A stretch of DNA of 64,000 nucleotides from Streptomyces sp. NBC_00335 (GCF_036127095.1 NZ_CP108006.1:4154001-4218000), one strand, 5' to 3'; positions 1 to 8,669 are shown, numbered from the stretch's first letter. Notes: a model not told the origin generated them from the letters alone. Translations and numbers: made by a program.

Positions 1-901
1 CGTCCGGCCGGGGCTTGGAGCGCTTTCCTTCCGTGACGACCGTAGCCCGGCGGCGGGTCAGGGCCACGCCCAGGAGGACGACGGCCATGCCTGCGATCAC
101 GCGCGGGCCGGGCTCCTCGCCGAGCACGAGCGCGCCCAGCAGGACCGAGACCACGGGCAGGAGGTAGCCGACGGTCGCGGCGTTGGTCGCGCCCTCGTCG
201 GCGATGATCCGGTAGGTGAGGTAGAAGGTGACGCCGGTGGCGAAGACGCCGAGGACCACGACGGCCGGCAGCGGCGCCGCCTGGAGCCTCACCGCGGTCA
301 GACCGCCGAAGGGCAGGGCCAGCGTCGTGAGCCCGGTGGCCGCGAGGAGTTGGGTGGTGGCGAGCGAGAGGGTGGGCACGCCCTTGCCGACGAGGTGGCG
401 GCCCATGTAGGTGAAGGCGAAGGCGTAGCTCGCTGCGGCGCCCAGGATGGCGAGCGCTCCCCAGCCCACCTGCCCCGACCGCTGCCACGGGGCGAAGATC
501 AGCGCGGTCCCGGCGAGCCCGACCAGCAGACCGGCCACCCTGATCGCGCGGGGGCGGCGCTCGGCACGGGTGACGAGCCCGATCAGCAGCGACCACAGCG
601 GGGTCGTCGCGTTCAGCACGCCCGCGAGCCCCGAGTCGACGCTCTGCTGGCCCACGCTGAAGAGGGCGAACGGAAGCGCGTTGCAGAAGAAGGCCGCCAC
701 CAGGACGTGGCCCCACACCACCCGGCCTGTGGGCAGCCGTTGGCGCGCGAACCGGCACGCCACCCCGAGGACGAGCGCGCCGAGCGCGCACCGGGCCAGG
801 GTGACCTGGACCGGGGTCAGCCCCTCCAGGGCCAGGTCGATCCACAGGAACGTCGAGCCCCACAGGAGGGCGAGCACGCCGACGCGTCCGGCACTGATCA
901 C
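1..901 (-). CDS. EamA/DMT-family membrane transporter (3' end at or beyond window edge)
   Basis: Drug/metabolite-transporter (EamA, RhaT-like) permease, probably exporting small metabolites or amino acids across the cytoplasmic membrane. Translated from a GTG at 901 it gives about 300 residues without a stop: two homologous halves rich in hydrophobic helices, an N-terminal LLWGSTFLW motif typical of EamA proteins, and a second-half segment with LLPVVSVLLGALVLGE, the usual EamA signature. The reading frame runs off the left edge after a basic, proline-rich tail (KRSKPRPD), so only the last few residues are likely missing. It is divergent from the LysR gene at 1028 with 126 bp between, the usual arrangement in which the regulator controls the exporter and itself. 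The substrate cannot be read from the sequence. Confidence 0.82.
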   Translation of the reverse strand, partial: MISAGRVGVLALLWGSTFLWIDLALEGLTPVQVTLARCALGALVLGVACRFARQRLPTGRVVWGHVLVAAFFCNALPFALFSVGQQSVDSGLAGVLNATTPLWSLLIGLVTRAERRPRAIRVAGLLVGLAGTALIFAPWQRSGQVGWGALAILGAAASYAFAFTYMGRHLVGKGVPTLSLATTQLLAATGLTTLALPFGGLTAVRLQAAPLPAVVVLGVFATGVTFYLTYRIIADEGATNAATVGYLLPVVSVLLGALVLGEEPGPRVIAGMAVVLLGVALTRRRATVVTEGKRSKPRPD

Positions 902-1027
902 GGTTCTGCTCCTCGGGTGGCGGGTGGCGGGCCGCGGGATGGGGTCGCGGCTCCGTCCTCCCACGGTGTGGCACCCGATACGACAGGACAAGCAAATGGT
1001 TCTGCATCAACCGTTAACGTGTACTAC
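902..1027. promoter_or_regulatory. divergent exporter/LysR intergenic promoter region
   Basis: A 126-bp gap between the divergent EamA and LysR genes must hold both promoters. An AT-richer patch at about 996-1027 (ATGGTTCTGCATCAACCGTTAACG) contains T-N11-A-like spacing typical of LysR boxes, but no single site is clear enough to fix. Confidence 0.4.
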
Positions 1028-1984
1028 ATGCTCGATGTGCGAAGGATGCAGGTCCTGAGGGCGGTCGTCACCAGCGGATCGGTGACGGCCGCGGCGGCCC
1101 ACCTGGGGTACACGCCCTCCGCGGTCAGCCAGCAGGTGGCGGCCCTGGAGCGGCAGGCCGGCATCCCCCTGCTCGAACGCGTCGGGCGGGGCGTCCGGCC
1201 GACGGCGGCGGGCCGGCTGCTCGCCGACCACGCCGCCGTCATCAGCCGCAACGTCGCCGAGGCGGAGACCGCCCTGGCCGACCTCAGGGCCGGCCGCACC
1301 GGGCGGCTCGCCGTCCGCTACTTCGCCACGGCGGGCGCGGCCCTGGTGGCCCCCGCCCTCGCCGGACTGCGCCGCGAACACCCGGACGTGCGGGTCGACT
1401 TGCGGATGACCGACCCCGAGGACCCGCTGCTGGAGGTGGAGCAGGGCCGCGCGGACCTCGCCCTGGTCATCGCGCCCCGGACGCGGCCGCGCGAGGACGT
1501 GGAGCTGATCCACCTGCTCGACGACGCGTACGACGCGGTGCTCCCGGCCGGGCACCGGCTCGCGTCCGAGGAGACGATCGCCCTCGTGGAGCTCTCGGAC
1601 GAGCAGTGGGTCGGCAGCGAGCCGGCCGGCCCCTGCCTGGAGCCGGTCCTCGAAGCCTGCGCGGCGGCGGGCTTCAGCCCCGACTTCGTGGTGCAGAGCG
1701 AGGACTACCCGACGGCGCAGGGGTTCGTCGCGGCCGGGCTCGGCATCGGCCTGATGCCGCGCATGGGGCTGGGCCTCGGCCCGGGTCCCGGGGCCGGGGC
1801 CGGGGCGGGAACGGGCGCCGTGGCCCGCCATCCGGGGGTCGTCGTACGCCCGGTCCGCGATCCGCGCCCGACCAGGGCCGTCTACGCCGCGGTCCGCAAG
1901 GTCTCCATGGGCCGGCCGGCCGTACGCGCCCTGCTCGAAGCGCTCCGGCAGGGCTCGGCGCCCGCACAGGACCCCTCGGCCTGA
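1028..1984 (+). CDS. LysR-family transcriptional regulator
   Basis: LysR-type activator/repressor of 318 residues. The N-terminal winged helix-turn-helix (about residues 1-60) reads MLDVRRMQVLRAVVTSGSVT followed by AAAHLGYTPSAVSQQVAALE, and then comes the periplasmic-binding-protein-like effector domain (about 90-300). The ATG at 1028 was chosen because it directly precedes the HTH. A Gly/Ala-rich insertion near residues 250-262 (GLGLGPGPGAGAGAGTG) sits in a loop of the effector domain and is low-complexity DNA, probably species-specific. Divergent to the EamA exporter, which is its likely target. The effector is unknown. Confidence 0.88.
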   Translation: MLDVRRMQVLRAVVTSGSVTAAAAHLGYTPSAVSQQVAALERQAGIPLLERVGRGVRPTAAGRLLADHAAVISRNVAEAETALADLRAGRTGRLAVRYFATAGAALVAPALAGLRREHPDVRVDLRMTDPEDPLLEVEQGRADLALVIAPRTRPREDVELIHLLDDAYDAVLPAGHRLASEETIALVELSDEQWVGSEPAGPCLEPVLEACAAAGFSPDFVVQSEDYPTAQGFVAAGLGIGLMPRMGLGLGPGPGAGAGAGTGAVARHPGVVVRPVRDPRPTRAVYAAVRKVSMGRPAVRALLEALRQGSAPAQDPSA

Positions 1985-1995
1985 GCCTCCCGGCC

Positions 1996-2655
1996 TCAGG
2001 CGGCCGAACCGACCCGCGCCGAGGCCGACTTGCCCTTCGACTCCGCGTCCGCGAGCGCCTGCGCGTACGAGGCCTCCGCGAGGGGGATGAGCCCGGCCAT
2101 CGCCGGGACGGACGCGGCCAGGGTCAGCTCGGGGACGATGAAGTCGACCTCGGCGCCGAACATCTCGGTCAGGACCCCGTCCAGGTAGTTCTGCACGAAC
2201 TCCATGCCCTCGCGCGGGGTGCCCGGCGCGTACGAGCCGCCGCGGCTGGCGACGACGGTGACCGGCAGGCCCTTGAGGGGGGAGTCCGGACCCGCGTTGC
2301 GGCCCATCACGATGACCTGGTCCAGCCACGCCTTGAGGGTGGAGGGGATCGAGAAGTTGTACATCGGGGCGCCGATCAGCACGGCGTCCGCCCGCTCCAG
2401 CTCGGCGACCAGCTCCAGCCGCTCGGCGAAGGACGCGGCCTGCTCGGGGCTGTGGGCGGAGGGGTCGGTGAAGGCGGCGGACCAGGCGAGGCCGTCGAGG
2501 TGCGGGACGGGGTCGGCCGCCAGGTCGCGGTAGACGACCGTGCCGTCGGGGTGCTGCTCCTCCCAGGCCTTGCGGAAGGCGGCGGTCACCGCGCGCGAGG
2601 CGGAACCTGCGGCGGCGGACTTCAGGGACGAGTCGAGGTGCAGAAGGGTGGCCAT
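1996..2655 (-). CDS. azoR: FMN-dependent NADH-azoreductase / quinone reductase
   Basis: Flavodoxin-like NAD(P)H:quinone/azo reductase of 219 residues, reducing quinones and azo compounds by two-electron transfer and so protecting the cytosol from electrophile stress. It begins MATLLHLDSS, the usual AzoR N-terminus that forms the FMN phosphate loop. It then has GAPMYNFSIPSTLKAWLDQV (FMN isoalloxazine-binding segment) and a SRGGSYAPGTPREG loop, both typical of AzoR. The ATG at 2655 has a strong GGAGG 7 bp upstream; an in-frame upstream extension to 2703 lacks one. Divergent from an HxlR/YodB-type regulator, a pairing known for azoreductases in Bacillus (YodB-AzoR1). Confidence 0.9.
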   Translation of the reverse strand: MATLLHLDSSLKSAAAGSASRAVTAAFRKAWEEQHPDGTVVYRDLAADPVPHLDGLAWSAAFTDPSAHSPEQAASFAERLELVAELERADAVLIGAPMYNFSIPSTLKAWLDQVIVMGRNAGPDSPLKGLPVTVVASRGGSYAPGTPREGMEFVQNYLDGVLTEMFGAEVDFIVPELTLAASVPAMAGLIPLAEASYAQALADAESKGKSASARVGSAA

Positions 2656-2692
2656 GGGAACCTCCGAGGAGAGCGCTTTTCCGTACGTCACT

Positions 2693-2714
2693 AGTAATAA
2701 CACAGTCGCTTACT
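2693..2714. promoter_or_regulatory. candidate HxlR operator (AGTAA-N12-TTACT)
   Basis: An inverted repeat AGTAA (2693-2697) and TTACT (2710-2714) in the AT-rich 98-bp gap between azoR and the HxlR gene. Its position upstream of both starts fits an operator for the divergent regulator. The arms are only 5 bp, so this is a candidate. Confidence 0.4.
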
Positions 2715-2753
2715 TTTTCTCACCCCCTAAGTCGCGGGTAGTACCCTGGAGCC

Positions 2754-3113
2754 ATGGCGGACAAGGGGAAACACCAGGACGCGGGCGCCTGCAGCCGGGT
2801 GAGCGAGGGCATCACCCAGGTCTTCGGGCTGCTCGGAAAGCGCTGGACCGGCGTGATCGTGGCCTCGCTGATGGACGGCCCGGTGCACTTCGCCGACCTG
2901 CGCAGGTCCATCTCCGGCATCAGCGAGCGCATGCTCTCCGACCGCCTGGTCGAGCTCGGAGCGGCCGGCCTCGTCCTGCGCGAGGTGGACGAGGGACCGC
3001 CCCTGCGGGTCGCCTACCGGCTGACGGAGCGGGGCTCCGCGCTGAAGCCCGCGCTCACGGAGCTGGGCCAGTGGGCCGAGAAGTGCCTGATCAAGGACGG
3101 GGACGCCGGCTGA
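2754..3113 (+). CDS. HxlR-family (YodB-like) winged-helix regulator
   Basis: Small MarR-like winged-helix DNA-binding protein of 119 residues, HxlR family. The core ITQVFGLLGKRWTGVIVASL starts the helix that precedes recognition helix RRSISGISERMLSDRLVELG, and a wing motif follows. A single cysteine (Cys13, in ACSRV) lies just before the first core helix, where YodB/HypR-type quinone- and disulfide-stress sensors of Bacillus carry their redox cysteine. Divergent to azoR. By analogy it should repress azoR until the cysteine is modified by quinones or diamide-like oxidants. A second cysteine (Cys102, KCLIKD) is near the C-terminus. Confidence 0.85.
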   Translation: MADKGKHQDAGACSRVSEGITQVFGLLGKRWTGVIVASLMDGPVHFADLRRSISGISERMLSDRLVELGAAGLVLREVDEGPPLRVAYRLTERGSALKPALTELGQWAEKCLIKDGDAG

Positions 3114-3184
3114 CCTGCCGTAGTCGCCCCGCGTCCGCGCCAAAGTCGCTTGGGGCGTGCGGGCACGACCATTAGCGTGCCCAC

Positions 3185-3595
3185 ATGACCCTTGTACTGA
3201 ACGACACCGTGCGAAAGCTCCTCGACGCCCCCCACCCCGCGGTGCTCGCCACCCTCAACCCGGACGGCAGCCCGCAGAGTTCGGTGGTGTGGCTGACCCG
3301 CGACGGTGACGACGTCCTGATCTCCACCGAGCGCGGCCGCCGCAAGGAACGCAACATCGTGGGGGACCCCCGCGTCGGCCTCACCGTCTTCGACCTGGCC
3401 AACTCCTCGCTCTACGCGGAGATCCGCGGCACCGCCACCGTCACCGAGGACATCGGCCGGGCCGTCGCCGTCCGCGTCGCCGAGGAGTACGAGGGCCCGG
3501 GCGCGGGCGAGGAGTACGCGAACCTCCCGGCCGAGAACGTCCGGGTCGTCATACGCCTCAGCCCCGCCAAGGTGCTCGGCAGCGCGGCGCGCTGA
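3185..3595 (+). CDS. PPOX-class F420-dependent oxidoreductase
   Basis: Pyridoxamine-5'-phosphate-oxidase-like split beta-barrel protein of 136 residues. The opening (LDAPHPAVLATLNPDGSPQSSVVW) and the KERNIVGDPRVGLTVFD segment are typical of actinobacterial F420-dependent reductases (Rv1155-like, FDOR-B). Such enzymes bind deazaflavin F420 or FMN and reduce small aromatic or tetrapyrrole-related substrates in the cytosol. It stands alone between the HxlR gene and a convergent gene of unknown function. The cofactor (F420 or FMN) is inferred from family resemblance only. Confidence 0.78.
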   Translation: MTLVLNDTVRKLLDAPHPAVLATLNPDGSPQSSVVWLTRDGDDVLISTERGRRKERNIVGDPRVGLTVFDLANSSLYAEIRGTATVTEDIGRAVAVRVAEEYEGPGAGEEYANLPAENVRVVIRLSPAKVLGSAAR

Positions 3596-3613
3596 AGCCC
3601 TGCGGAAGGCCTT

Positions 3614-4363
3614 TTACGGGAGCCCCGGCCGCACCGCCGCCCAGGCGTCCACCGCCACCGCCAGGGGGTCGGACGCCGCGAGGTACGGCCGAGCCGGCTC
3701 CGTGCAGCGCATCAGGTTCTTGATGCGGCGCAGCCGCAGGATGGCGGGGCGCGGCAAGTCCCGCCAGCCGGGAGCCTGCTCGGCCGCCTGCGCCGGGGTC
3801 AGCTCGAAGAGCGCCAGCACGTCCCGGCACAGGGCGGCGGGGTCACGATCCGGATCGCCGTCCCCGCCGGGACCGAAGCGCTGGATCAAGTAGCTCCGTA
3901 CGTACGGCCGTTCCTCGGGACGGCCCAGCCGGTCGAGCGCGGCGAGCGCGACGCGGCCCCAGCGCAGCCGCACCCCGTCGGGCAGCTCCTCGTCCTGCAT
4001 CCGGAACGTGGCCAGGGACCGCAGCTGCTCCGAATCCGGCTCCTCCAGCAGCGGGGGCCCGGTGGCCAGCCACGCCTCCAGCTCCCCCAGCGCGTGCCCG
4101 GTCGGCGGTACGCACGTCAGTACCTGCCCCCGCGCGAGCAGAGCGACCACGGGCCCCGTGAGGTGCACCTTCGCCACGTGCCCCGCGTCGAAGGAGCCGA
4201 CCGTGCGCCCGTACCGCTCGATCTCCCGCAGCCTGGTCCGCAGTTCGCCGGTCGCGTACACCTGCCCGGCCCGCGCCACCCCGCCGATGCACCGCACCAC
4301 GCACACCCCGCCCGCGGCATCGGCCGCCTCGACGGCACACACCTGCAACTCCGCGAAGGACAC
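3614..4363 (-). CDS. protein of unknown function with an EF-Tu-domain-2-like N-terminus
   Basis: 249 residues from a GTG at 4363 (upstream sequence GGGAGAGGGGTGG supplies a ribosome site; longer frames upstream are low-complexity). The first 80 residues have the rhythm of the translation-factor domain-2 beta-barrel: VCVVRCIGGVARAGQVYATG, then RTVGSFDAGHVAKVHLTGPV and LARGQVL. The rest is helical with many Arg/Asp/Pro and no catalytic signature. No GTPase domain is present, so a role in translation is not implied. Convergent with the PPOX gene, 18 bp apart. Function unknown. Confidence 0.65.
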   Translation of the reverse strand: MSFAELQVCAVEAADAAGGVCVVRCIGGVARAGQVYATGELRTRLREIERYGRTVGSFDAGHVAKVHLTGPVVALLARGQVLTCVPPTGHALGELEAWLATGPPLLEEPDSEQLRSLATFRMQDEELPDGVRLRWGRVALAALDRLGRPEERPYVRSYLIQRFGPGGDGDPDRDPAALCRDVLALFELTPAQAAEQAPGWRDLPRPAILRLRRIKNLMRCTEPARPYLAASDPLAVAVDAWAAVRPGLP

Positions 4364-4463
4364 CCGGCCCCACCCCTCTCCCGGCGGGGAGGCTACCCCC
4401 GGGAGCCCCGGCGCGCGGTCACTTCCGGGTTCACGGCGGGGCCCGACGGGCCGATCCGGCCGG

Positions 4464-5024
4464 TCATACCGAAGCCTCGCCGGCCCAGACCTCGGGCTTG
4501 ACCAGCACAGGGTCCGCCACGGAGCGCGCGCCGGCCGCGTAGGCGAGCCAGCGCAGGTCCTCCCAGGAGAAGAAGGGCTCACCCCAGGTGTCCGCCCAGA
4601 GCCGCACCGCGCCCTCCTCCGCGGGCGAGCGCGTCATGTCCCACCAGGCCCAGCCCCGGACTTCCGTGTCGGGATCGAAGCGCCAGAGCCAGTCCTGCAG
4701 GCGCCAGGGCGTGTCACCGGTCCGCTCGGTGTACCGGCCGCGGCCCTCCGCCGCGAAGGGCTCCGGGGAGGCGCCGCCCCGGCAGGCGCCGGAGAACCAC
4801 GCGGGAATCGTGTCGACGGGCACGTCGCCGTCGTCGTCGAAGGCCCCCGAGACGGCGATCTCCAGCACGGCGTCCAGGAGGCCGCGCAGCCTGCTCGCGT
4901 ACTGCGCCGGGTCCCCGTCCACGCCGATCTCGAAATGGGCCAGGACCGGGGGCGCGCAATCTTGCTCCGGCCGGCGGGATGCCCGGGACCTCTCCGCGGC
5001 AAGGTCCGCAATTTCGTGCAGCAT
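4464..5024 (-). CDS. hypothetical acidic, Trp-rich protein
   Basis: 186 residues, starting at ATG 5022-5024 (MLHEIADLAAERS). The protein is acidic and unusually rich in tryptophan in its second half (WRLQDWLWRFD, GWAWWDMTR, LRWLAYAAG), with no signal peptide or membrane segment. Codon use is normal for the region, so it is a real gene. I recognise no family. Small soluble acidic proteins of this look are common in Streptomyces as immunity-like or regulatory partners, but no toxin partner is adjacent. Confidence 0.6.
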   Translation of the reverse strand: MLHEIADLAAERSRASRRPEQDCAPPVLAHFEIGVDGDPAQYASRLRGLLDAVLEIAVSGAFDDDGDVPVDTIPAWFSGACRGGASPEPFAAEGRGRYTERTGDTPWRLQDWLWRFDPDTEVRGWAWWDMTRSPAEEGAVRLWADTWGEPFFSWEDLRWLAYAAGARSVADPVLVKPEVWAGEASV

Positions 5025-5152
5025 GTCACCATCTTCGCCAATGAGCCCGGACGTTGCCGTTCTCGTCGATGTGCACCCTCTGGGGGATGGATCCCCTCCG
5101 GCGCCGGACGGCGTCCTGAAGAAACGCGCTGTCGGGGACCCCGCCGGTTCCC

Positions 5153-6094
5153 TCAGGCCCCCGGGGCCGCCTCCATGACCAGGCGGATTTCCGTGACCTC
5201 GTAGCCGGCTCGGGTGAAGGCGGCGGCCATCGGGGCGTTCACGGTGTCCGTGGTGGCGGTGATGCGGTCGGCTCCCTCGGAGGCGTGGAAGCGGGTGATC
5301 TCGGCGAGGATCTCGTCGATCAGGCCCTGGCCGCGCTGCTCCGGGACCACGCCGAGGTAGCCGACGTTGCGGTGGTACGGGGTCGCGGAGGGGATCGCCA
5401 TGCCGGCGAGCGTGCCGTCGGGCAGGTGGGCCAGGCGCCACCAGGAGCGCTCGCCCGGGCAGTCGGTGTAGAACTCGATGTCGTCGCGCGCCAGTTCCTC
5501 GGCGTCGATCGTGCGGAGCTCGTTCTGCGTGTGCAGGTCCAGGCTGCCCTGCGAGAGGCGGACGAAGGCGCCCTGGAACTCCTCGTCGGTGCCTTCGCGG
5601 AAGACGAGGCGGCCGGTGGGCTCGGCGGTCCCGGCGGCCGGGGTCCACTCGAAGCGGAGTCGCTCGATCTCGCGGACCAGACCGGAGGAGGCGGCCGCCT
5701 TCTGGCGCCAGGCGACCGCGTCGGCCAGGCCGTCGGGGGAGGTGCGCCAGTCGCGCGGCAGCGAGACGTTGTAGTCGGGGAGCTTGCCGAAGGCCTCGTG
5801 CCCGGCGGCGAGCAGCCCGGCGGCGACGGCGGCCGGGTCGGCCACGGAGCTCCGTACCTGGAGGCAGTCGAGCGCGATCGGCCGCTCGCTGTCGGCGCGA
5901 CCCCACCACAGGGCGCGGGCCAGGATCTCGCCGTTCTCGTCCTCGGCGAACCAGGTCCACTCGGGGCGCATCTGGCCCGCGGCGAACTCTTCGCGGATCT
6001 TCTCGGGGGTGAGGGCGGGAACGGGGCCGTCGGCCGGGTAGGCCAGGGCGCGGTCCAGGTCGGTGGGGTCTGCTGTGGCAGCGCGGAAGTGCAT
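5153..6094 (-). CDS. GNAT-family N-acetyltransferase (tandem GNAT fold)
   Basis: 313-residue acetyl-CoA-dependent N-acetyltransferase. The C-terminal GNAT domain shows the acetyl-CoA loop VGYLGVVPEQRGQGLIDEIL followed by TDTVNAPMAAAFTRAGYEV. The N-terminal 140 residues (MHFRAATADPTDLDRAL onward) look like a second, degenerate GNAT half lacking the RGxG loop, as in other tandem GNAT proteins. ATG 6094 was preferred to an in-frame start at 6130 because MHFRAA opens the first strand. The substrate is unknown, and no partner gene is nearby. Confidence 0.82.
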   Translation of the reverse strand: MHFRAATADPTDLDRALAYPADGPVPALTPEKIREEFAAGQMRPEWTWFAEDENGEILARALWWGRADSERPIALDCLQVRSSVADPAAVAAGLLAAGHEAFGKLPDYNVSLPRDWRTSPDGLADAVAWRQKAAASSGLVREIERLRFEWTPAAGTAEPTGRLVFREGTDEEFQGAFVRLSQGSLDLHTQNELRTIDAEELARDDIEFYTDCPGERSWWRLAHLPDGTLAGMAIPSATPYHRNVGYLGVVPEQRGQGLIDEILAEITRFHASEGADRITATTDTVNAPMAAAFTRAGYEVTEIRLVMEAAPGA

Positions 6095-6211
6095 GGCCCG
6101 ATCATCACACCGGGCGGAGACGGTCTTCAAAGAGTTTCTGCACGTCAGAGGCAGTTTGGTACGGAATTCCGGCCCCCGGGTGGAATACCCGGGGGCCGGT
6201 CCGCCGGGCCG

Positions 6212-7675
6212 TCAGGACCAGGTGATCAGACGGCGCGGGTGCTCCAGGACGGCGGCGATGTCCGCGAGGAAGCGGGAGCCGAGTTCGCCGTCGATGAGGC
6301 GGTGGTCGAAGGACAGCGCCAGGGTGGTGACGTGGCGGGCCTTGACCTTGCCCTTGTGGACCCACGGCTGGAGCTTGATCGCGCCGACCGCGAGGATCGC
6401 GGACTCGCCGGGGTTCAGGATGGGCGTACCGGTGTCGACGCCGAAGACGCCGACGTTGGTGATGGTGATGGTGCCCTGCTGCATGTCGGCCGGGGAGGTC
6501 TTGCCCTCGCGGGCCGTGGCGACCAGCCCGGACAGGGCCTGCGACAGCTCGCCGAGCGTCTTGGCGTGGGCGTCCTTGATGTTCGGGACGATCAGCCCGC
6601 GGGGCGTGGCCGCCGCGATGCCCAGGTTGACGTAGTGCTTGAGCACGATCTCCTGGGCCGCCTCGTCCCAGGACGCGTTCACGTCCGGGTTGCGGCGGAT
6701 CGCCACGAGGACGGCCTTGGCGATCAGGAGCAGCGGGTTGATCCGGAGCCCAGCGAGGTCCGGGTCCTCCTTGAGCTCCTGCACCAGCTTCATCGTGCGG
6801 GTCACGTCGAAGGTGATGAACTCGGTGACGTGGGGCGCGGTGAAGGCGGAGCCGACCATGGCCTGGGCGGTGACCTTGCGGACGCCCTTGACCGGGATAC
6901 GGGTCTCGCGGGCGGAGCCGGACACCTCGGCCGGAGCCTGTACGGGGGCCGCCTGAGCCGCCACCACCGGCGCCGCCGGGGCGACCGGAACCGCCGGGGC
7001 CACCGTCTGCGGGGCAATGGCCGCAGCGGCCGCGGCGTGCACGTCCTCGCGGGTCACGACCCCGCCGTCGCCGGTGGGGGTCACCGCCGCCAGGTCGATG
7101 CCGAGGTCCTTGGCGAGCTTGCGCACCGGCGGCTTCGCCAGTGCCTTGCCCGCGCCGCCCTGGGCGGGGACCACCACGGGGGCGGCCGGAGCGGCCGGAG
7201 CCACAGGAGCCGCCGCCTGGGCCACGCCCGTGCCGTTCTGCGCGGCGACCGCGGGCTGCGGCGCAGCCTTGCGCGGGCGGCGCTTCGTAGAGGCGGTGGA
7301 GACTCCGTAGCCGACCAGAACGGGCTGGCGGGCCGCGGGGGCCTCGGGCTCCGCCTCGGCGGCGACCGGAGCGGCGACCGGAGCGGCCACAGCGGGTGCC
7401 GCTGCTGCCGCCTCTGCCGGAGCCTCGTCGCCGGAGCCGGTCTGCACCGAGATGATGACCTGGCCGACGTCGACGGTGACGCCCTCCTCGAAGAGGAGCG
7501 CGTGCACGACCCCGTCGAAGGGGATCGGCAGCTCGACGGCCGCCTTCGCCGTCTCCACCTCGCAGACGACCTGGCCGTCGGTGACGGTGTCACCCGGCTG
7601 GACGTACCACTTGAGGATCTCGGCCTCGGTGAGGCCCTCGCCCACATCGGGCATCTTGAATTCGCGGATCGTCAT
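6212..7675 (-). CDS. bkdC: branched-chain 2-oxoacid dehydrogenase E2 (dihydrolipoyl acyltransferase)
   Basis: E2 core of a 2-oxoacid dehydrogenase complex, 487 residues, transferring the acyl group from lipoyl-lysine to CoA. Domains in order: one lipoyl domain (about 1-80; lipoylation lysine in EVETAKAAVE), a long Ala/Pro linker, a peripheral-subunit-binding domain (VRKLAKDLGIDLAAVTPTG), a second Ala/Pro linker, and the catalytic acyltransferase domain (about 255-487) with active-site SFDHRLIDG. Last gene of a three-gene operon E1alpha-E1beta-E2, 13 bp after E1beta. It matches the bkdABC type of Streptomyces, which makes isobutyryl-, isovaleryl- and 2-methylbutyryl-CoA as branched fatty acid and polyketide starters. 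No E3 gene is present. Confidence 0.92.
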   Translation of the reverse strand: MTIREFKMPDVGEGLTEAEILKWYVQPGDTVTDGQVVCEVETAKAAVELPIPFDGVVHALLFEEGVTVDVGQVIISVQTGSGDEAPAEAAAAAPAVAAPVAAPVAAEAEPEAPAARQPVLVGYGVSTASTKRRPRKAAPQPAVAAQNGTGVAQAAAPVAPAAPAAPVVVPAQGGAGKALAKPPVRKLAKDLGIDLAAVTPTGDGGVVTREDVHAAAAAAIAPQTVAPAVPVAPAAPVVAAQAAPVQAPAEVSGSARETRIPVKGVRKVTAQAMVGSAFTAPHVTEFITFDVTRTMKLVQELKEDPDLAGLRINPLLLIAKAVLVAIRRNPDVNASWDEAAQEIVLKHYVNLGIAAATPRGLIVPNIKDAHAKTLGELSQALSGLVATAREGKTSPADMQQGTITITNVGVFGVDTGTPILNPGESAILAVGAIKLQPWVHKGKVKARHVTTLALSFDHRLIDGELGSRFLADIAAVLEHPRRLITWS

Positions 7676-7688
7676 CGCAGGGCTCTCC

Positions 7689-8669
7689 TCAGTACGCCAG
7701 CGAGCGGTCGACTGCGTCGAGCACCCTGTCCAGGCCCGGCAGGTACTCGTCCTCCAGGCGGGCCGGCGGGTACGGGGCGTGGTAGCCGCCCACGCGCAGC
7801 ACGGGCGCCTCCAGGTGGTAGAAGCACCGCTCCGTGATGCGAGCGGCGATCTCCGAACCCACACCGAGGAACACCGGCGCCTCGTGGACCACCACGAGCC
7901 GGCGGGTCTTCTCCACCGACGCCTGGATCCCGTCGAAGTCGACCGGGGACATCGAGCGCAGGTCGAGGACCTCCACCGACTTGCCCTCCTCGGCGGCCGC
8001 CGCGGCGGCCTCCAGGCAGACCTTCACCATGGGCCCGTAGGCCGCGAGGGTGATGTCGGTGCCCGCACGGGCCACCCGCGAGGCGTGCAGCGCGTCGGGG
8101 ATGGCCTCGACGTCGACCTCGCCCTTGTCCCAGTAGCGGCGCTTCGGCTCGAAGAAGATCACCGGGTCGTCGCTGAGGATGGCCTGCTGGAGCATCCAGT
8201 AGGCATCGCTGGCGTTGGACGGCGAGACCACCTTCAGGCCCGGGACGTGCGCGAACAGCGTCTCCGGGGACTCCGAGTGGTGCTCGACCGCGCCGATGCC
8301 GCCCGCGTAGGGGATGCGGATGACGACCGGCATCTTGATCTTGCCGAGCGAGCGCGCGTGCATCTTGGCGAGCTGCGTGACGATCTGGTCGTACGCGGGG
8401 AAGACGAAGCCGTCGAACTGGATCTCCACGACCGGCCGGTACCCGCGCAGGGCCAGGCCGATCGCGGTGCCGACGATGCCCGACTCGGCGAGCGGGGTGT
8501 CGATGACCCGCTCCTCGCCGAAGTCCTTCTGGAGTCCGTCGGTGATGCGGAAGACGCCGCCGAGCTTGCCGACGTCCTCACCCATGATCAGGACCTTCGG
8601 GTCCTCTTCCAGGGCCTTGCGCAGGGAGTCGTTGAGCGCCTTGGCGATGGTGAGCTTCTGTACGGCCAT
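7689..8669 (-). CDS. bkdB: branched-chain 2-oxoacid dehydrogenase E1 beta subunit
   Basis: Transketolase-type E1beta subunit, 326 residues, forming the alpha2beta2 decarboxylase with the upstream E1alpha. Diagnostic segments: MGEDVGKLGGVFRITDGLQ, DTPLAESGIVGTAIGLALRG, EIQFDGFVFPAYDQIV, AVEHHSESPE, and the C-terminal APVLRVGGYHAPYPPA. ATG 8669 has GGGGAG 9 bp upstream. An in-frame GTG at 8678 would overlap the E1alpha stop by 4 bp (GTGA) and is an alternative start. Coupled tightly to its neighbours in the operon. Confidence 0.92.
   Translation of the reverse strand: MAVQKLTIAKALNDSLRKALEEDPKVLIMGEDVGKLGGVFRITDGLQKDFGEERVIDTPLAESGIVGTAIGLALRGYRPVVEIQFDGFVFPAYDQIVTQLAKMHARSLGKIKMPVVIRIPYAGGIGAVEHHSESPETLFAHVPGLKVVSPSNASDAYWMLQQAILSDDPVIFFEPKRRYWDKGEVDVEAIPDALHASRVARAGTDITLAAYGPMVKVCLEAAAAAAEEGKSVEVLDLRSMSPVDFDGIQASVEKTRRLVVVHEAPVFLGVGSEIAARITERCFYHLEAPVLRVGGYHAPYPPARLEDEYLPGLDRVLDAVDRSLAY

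Noticed and set aside
5285..7837. Very long open frame on the plus strand opposite the GNAT, bkdC and bkdB genes
   Set aside because: It is the antisense shadow of genuine genes. High-GC codon bias keeps the opposite frames open, and the predicted protein is low-complexity Gly/Asp/Arg without any motif.
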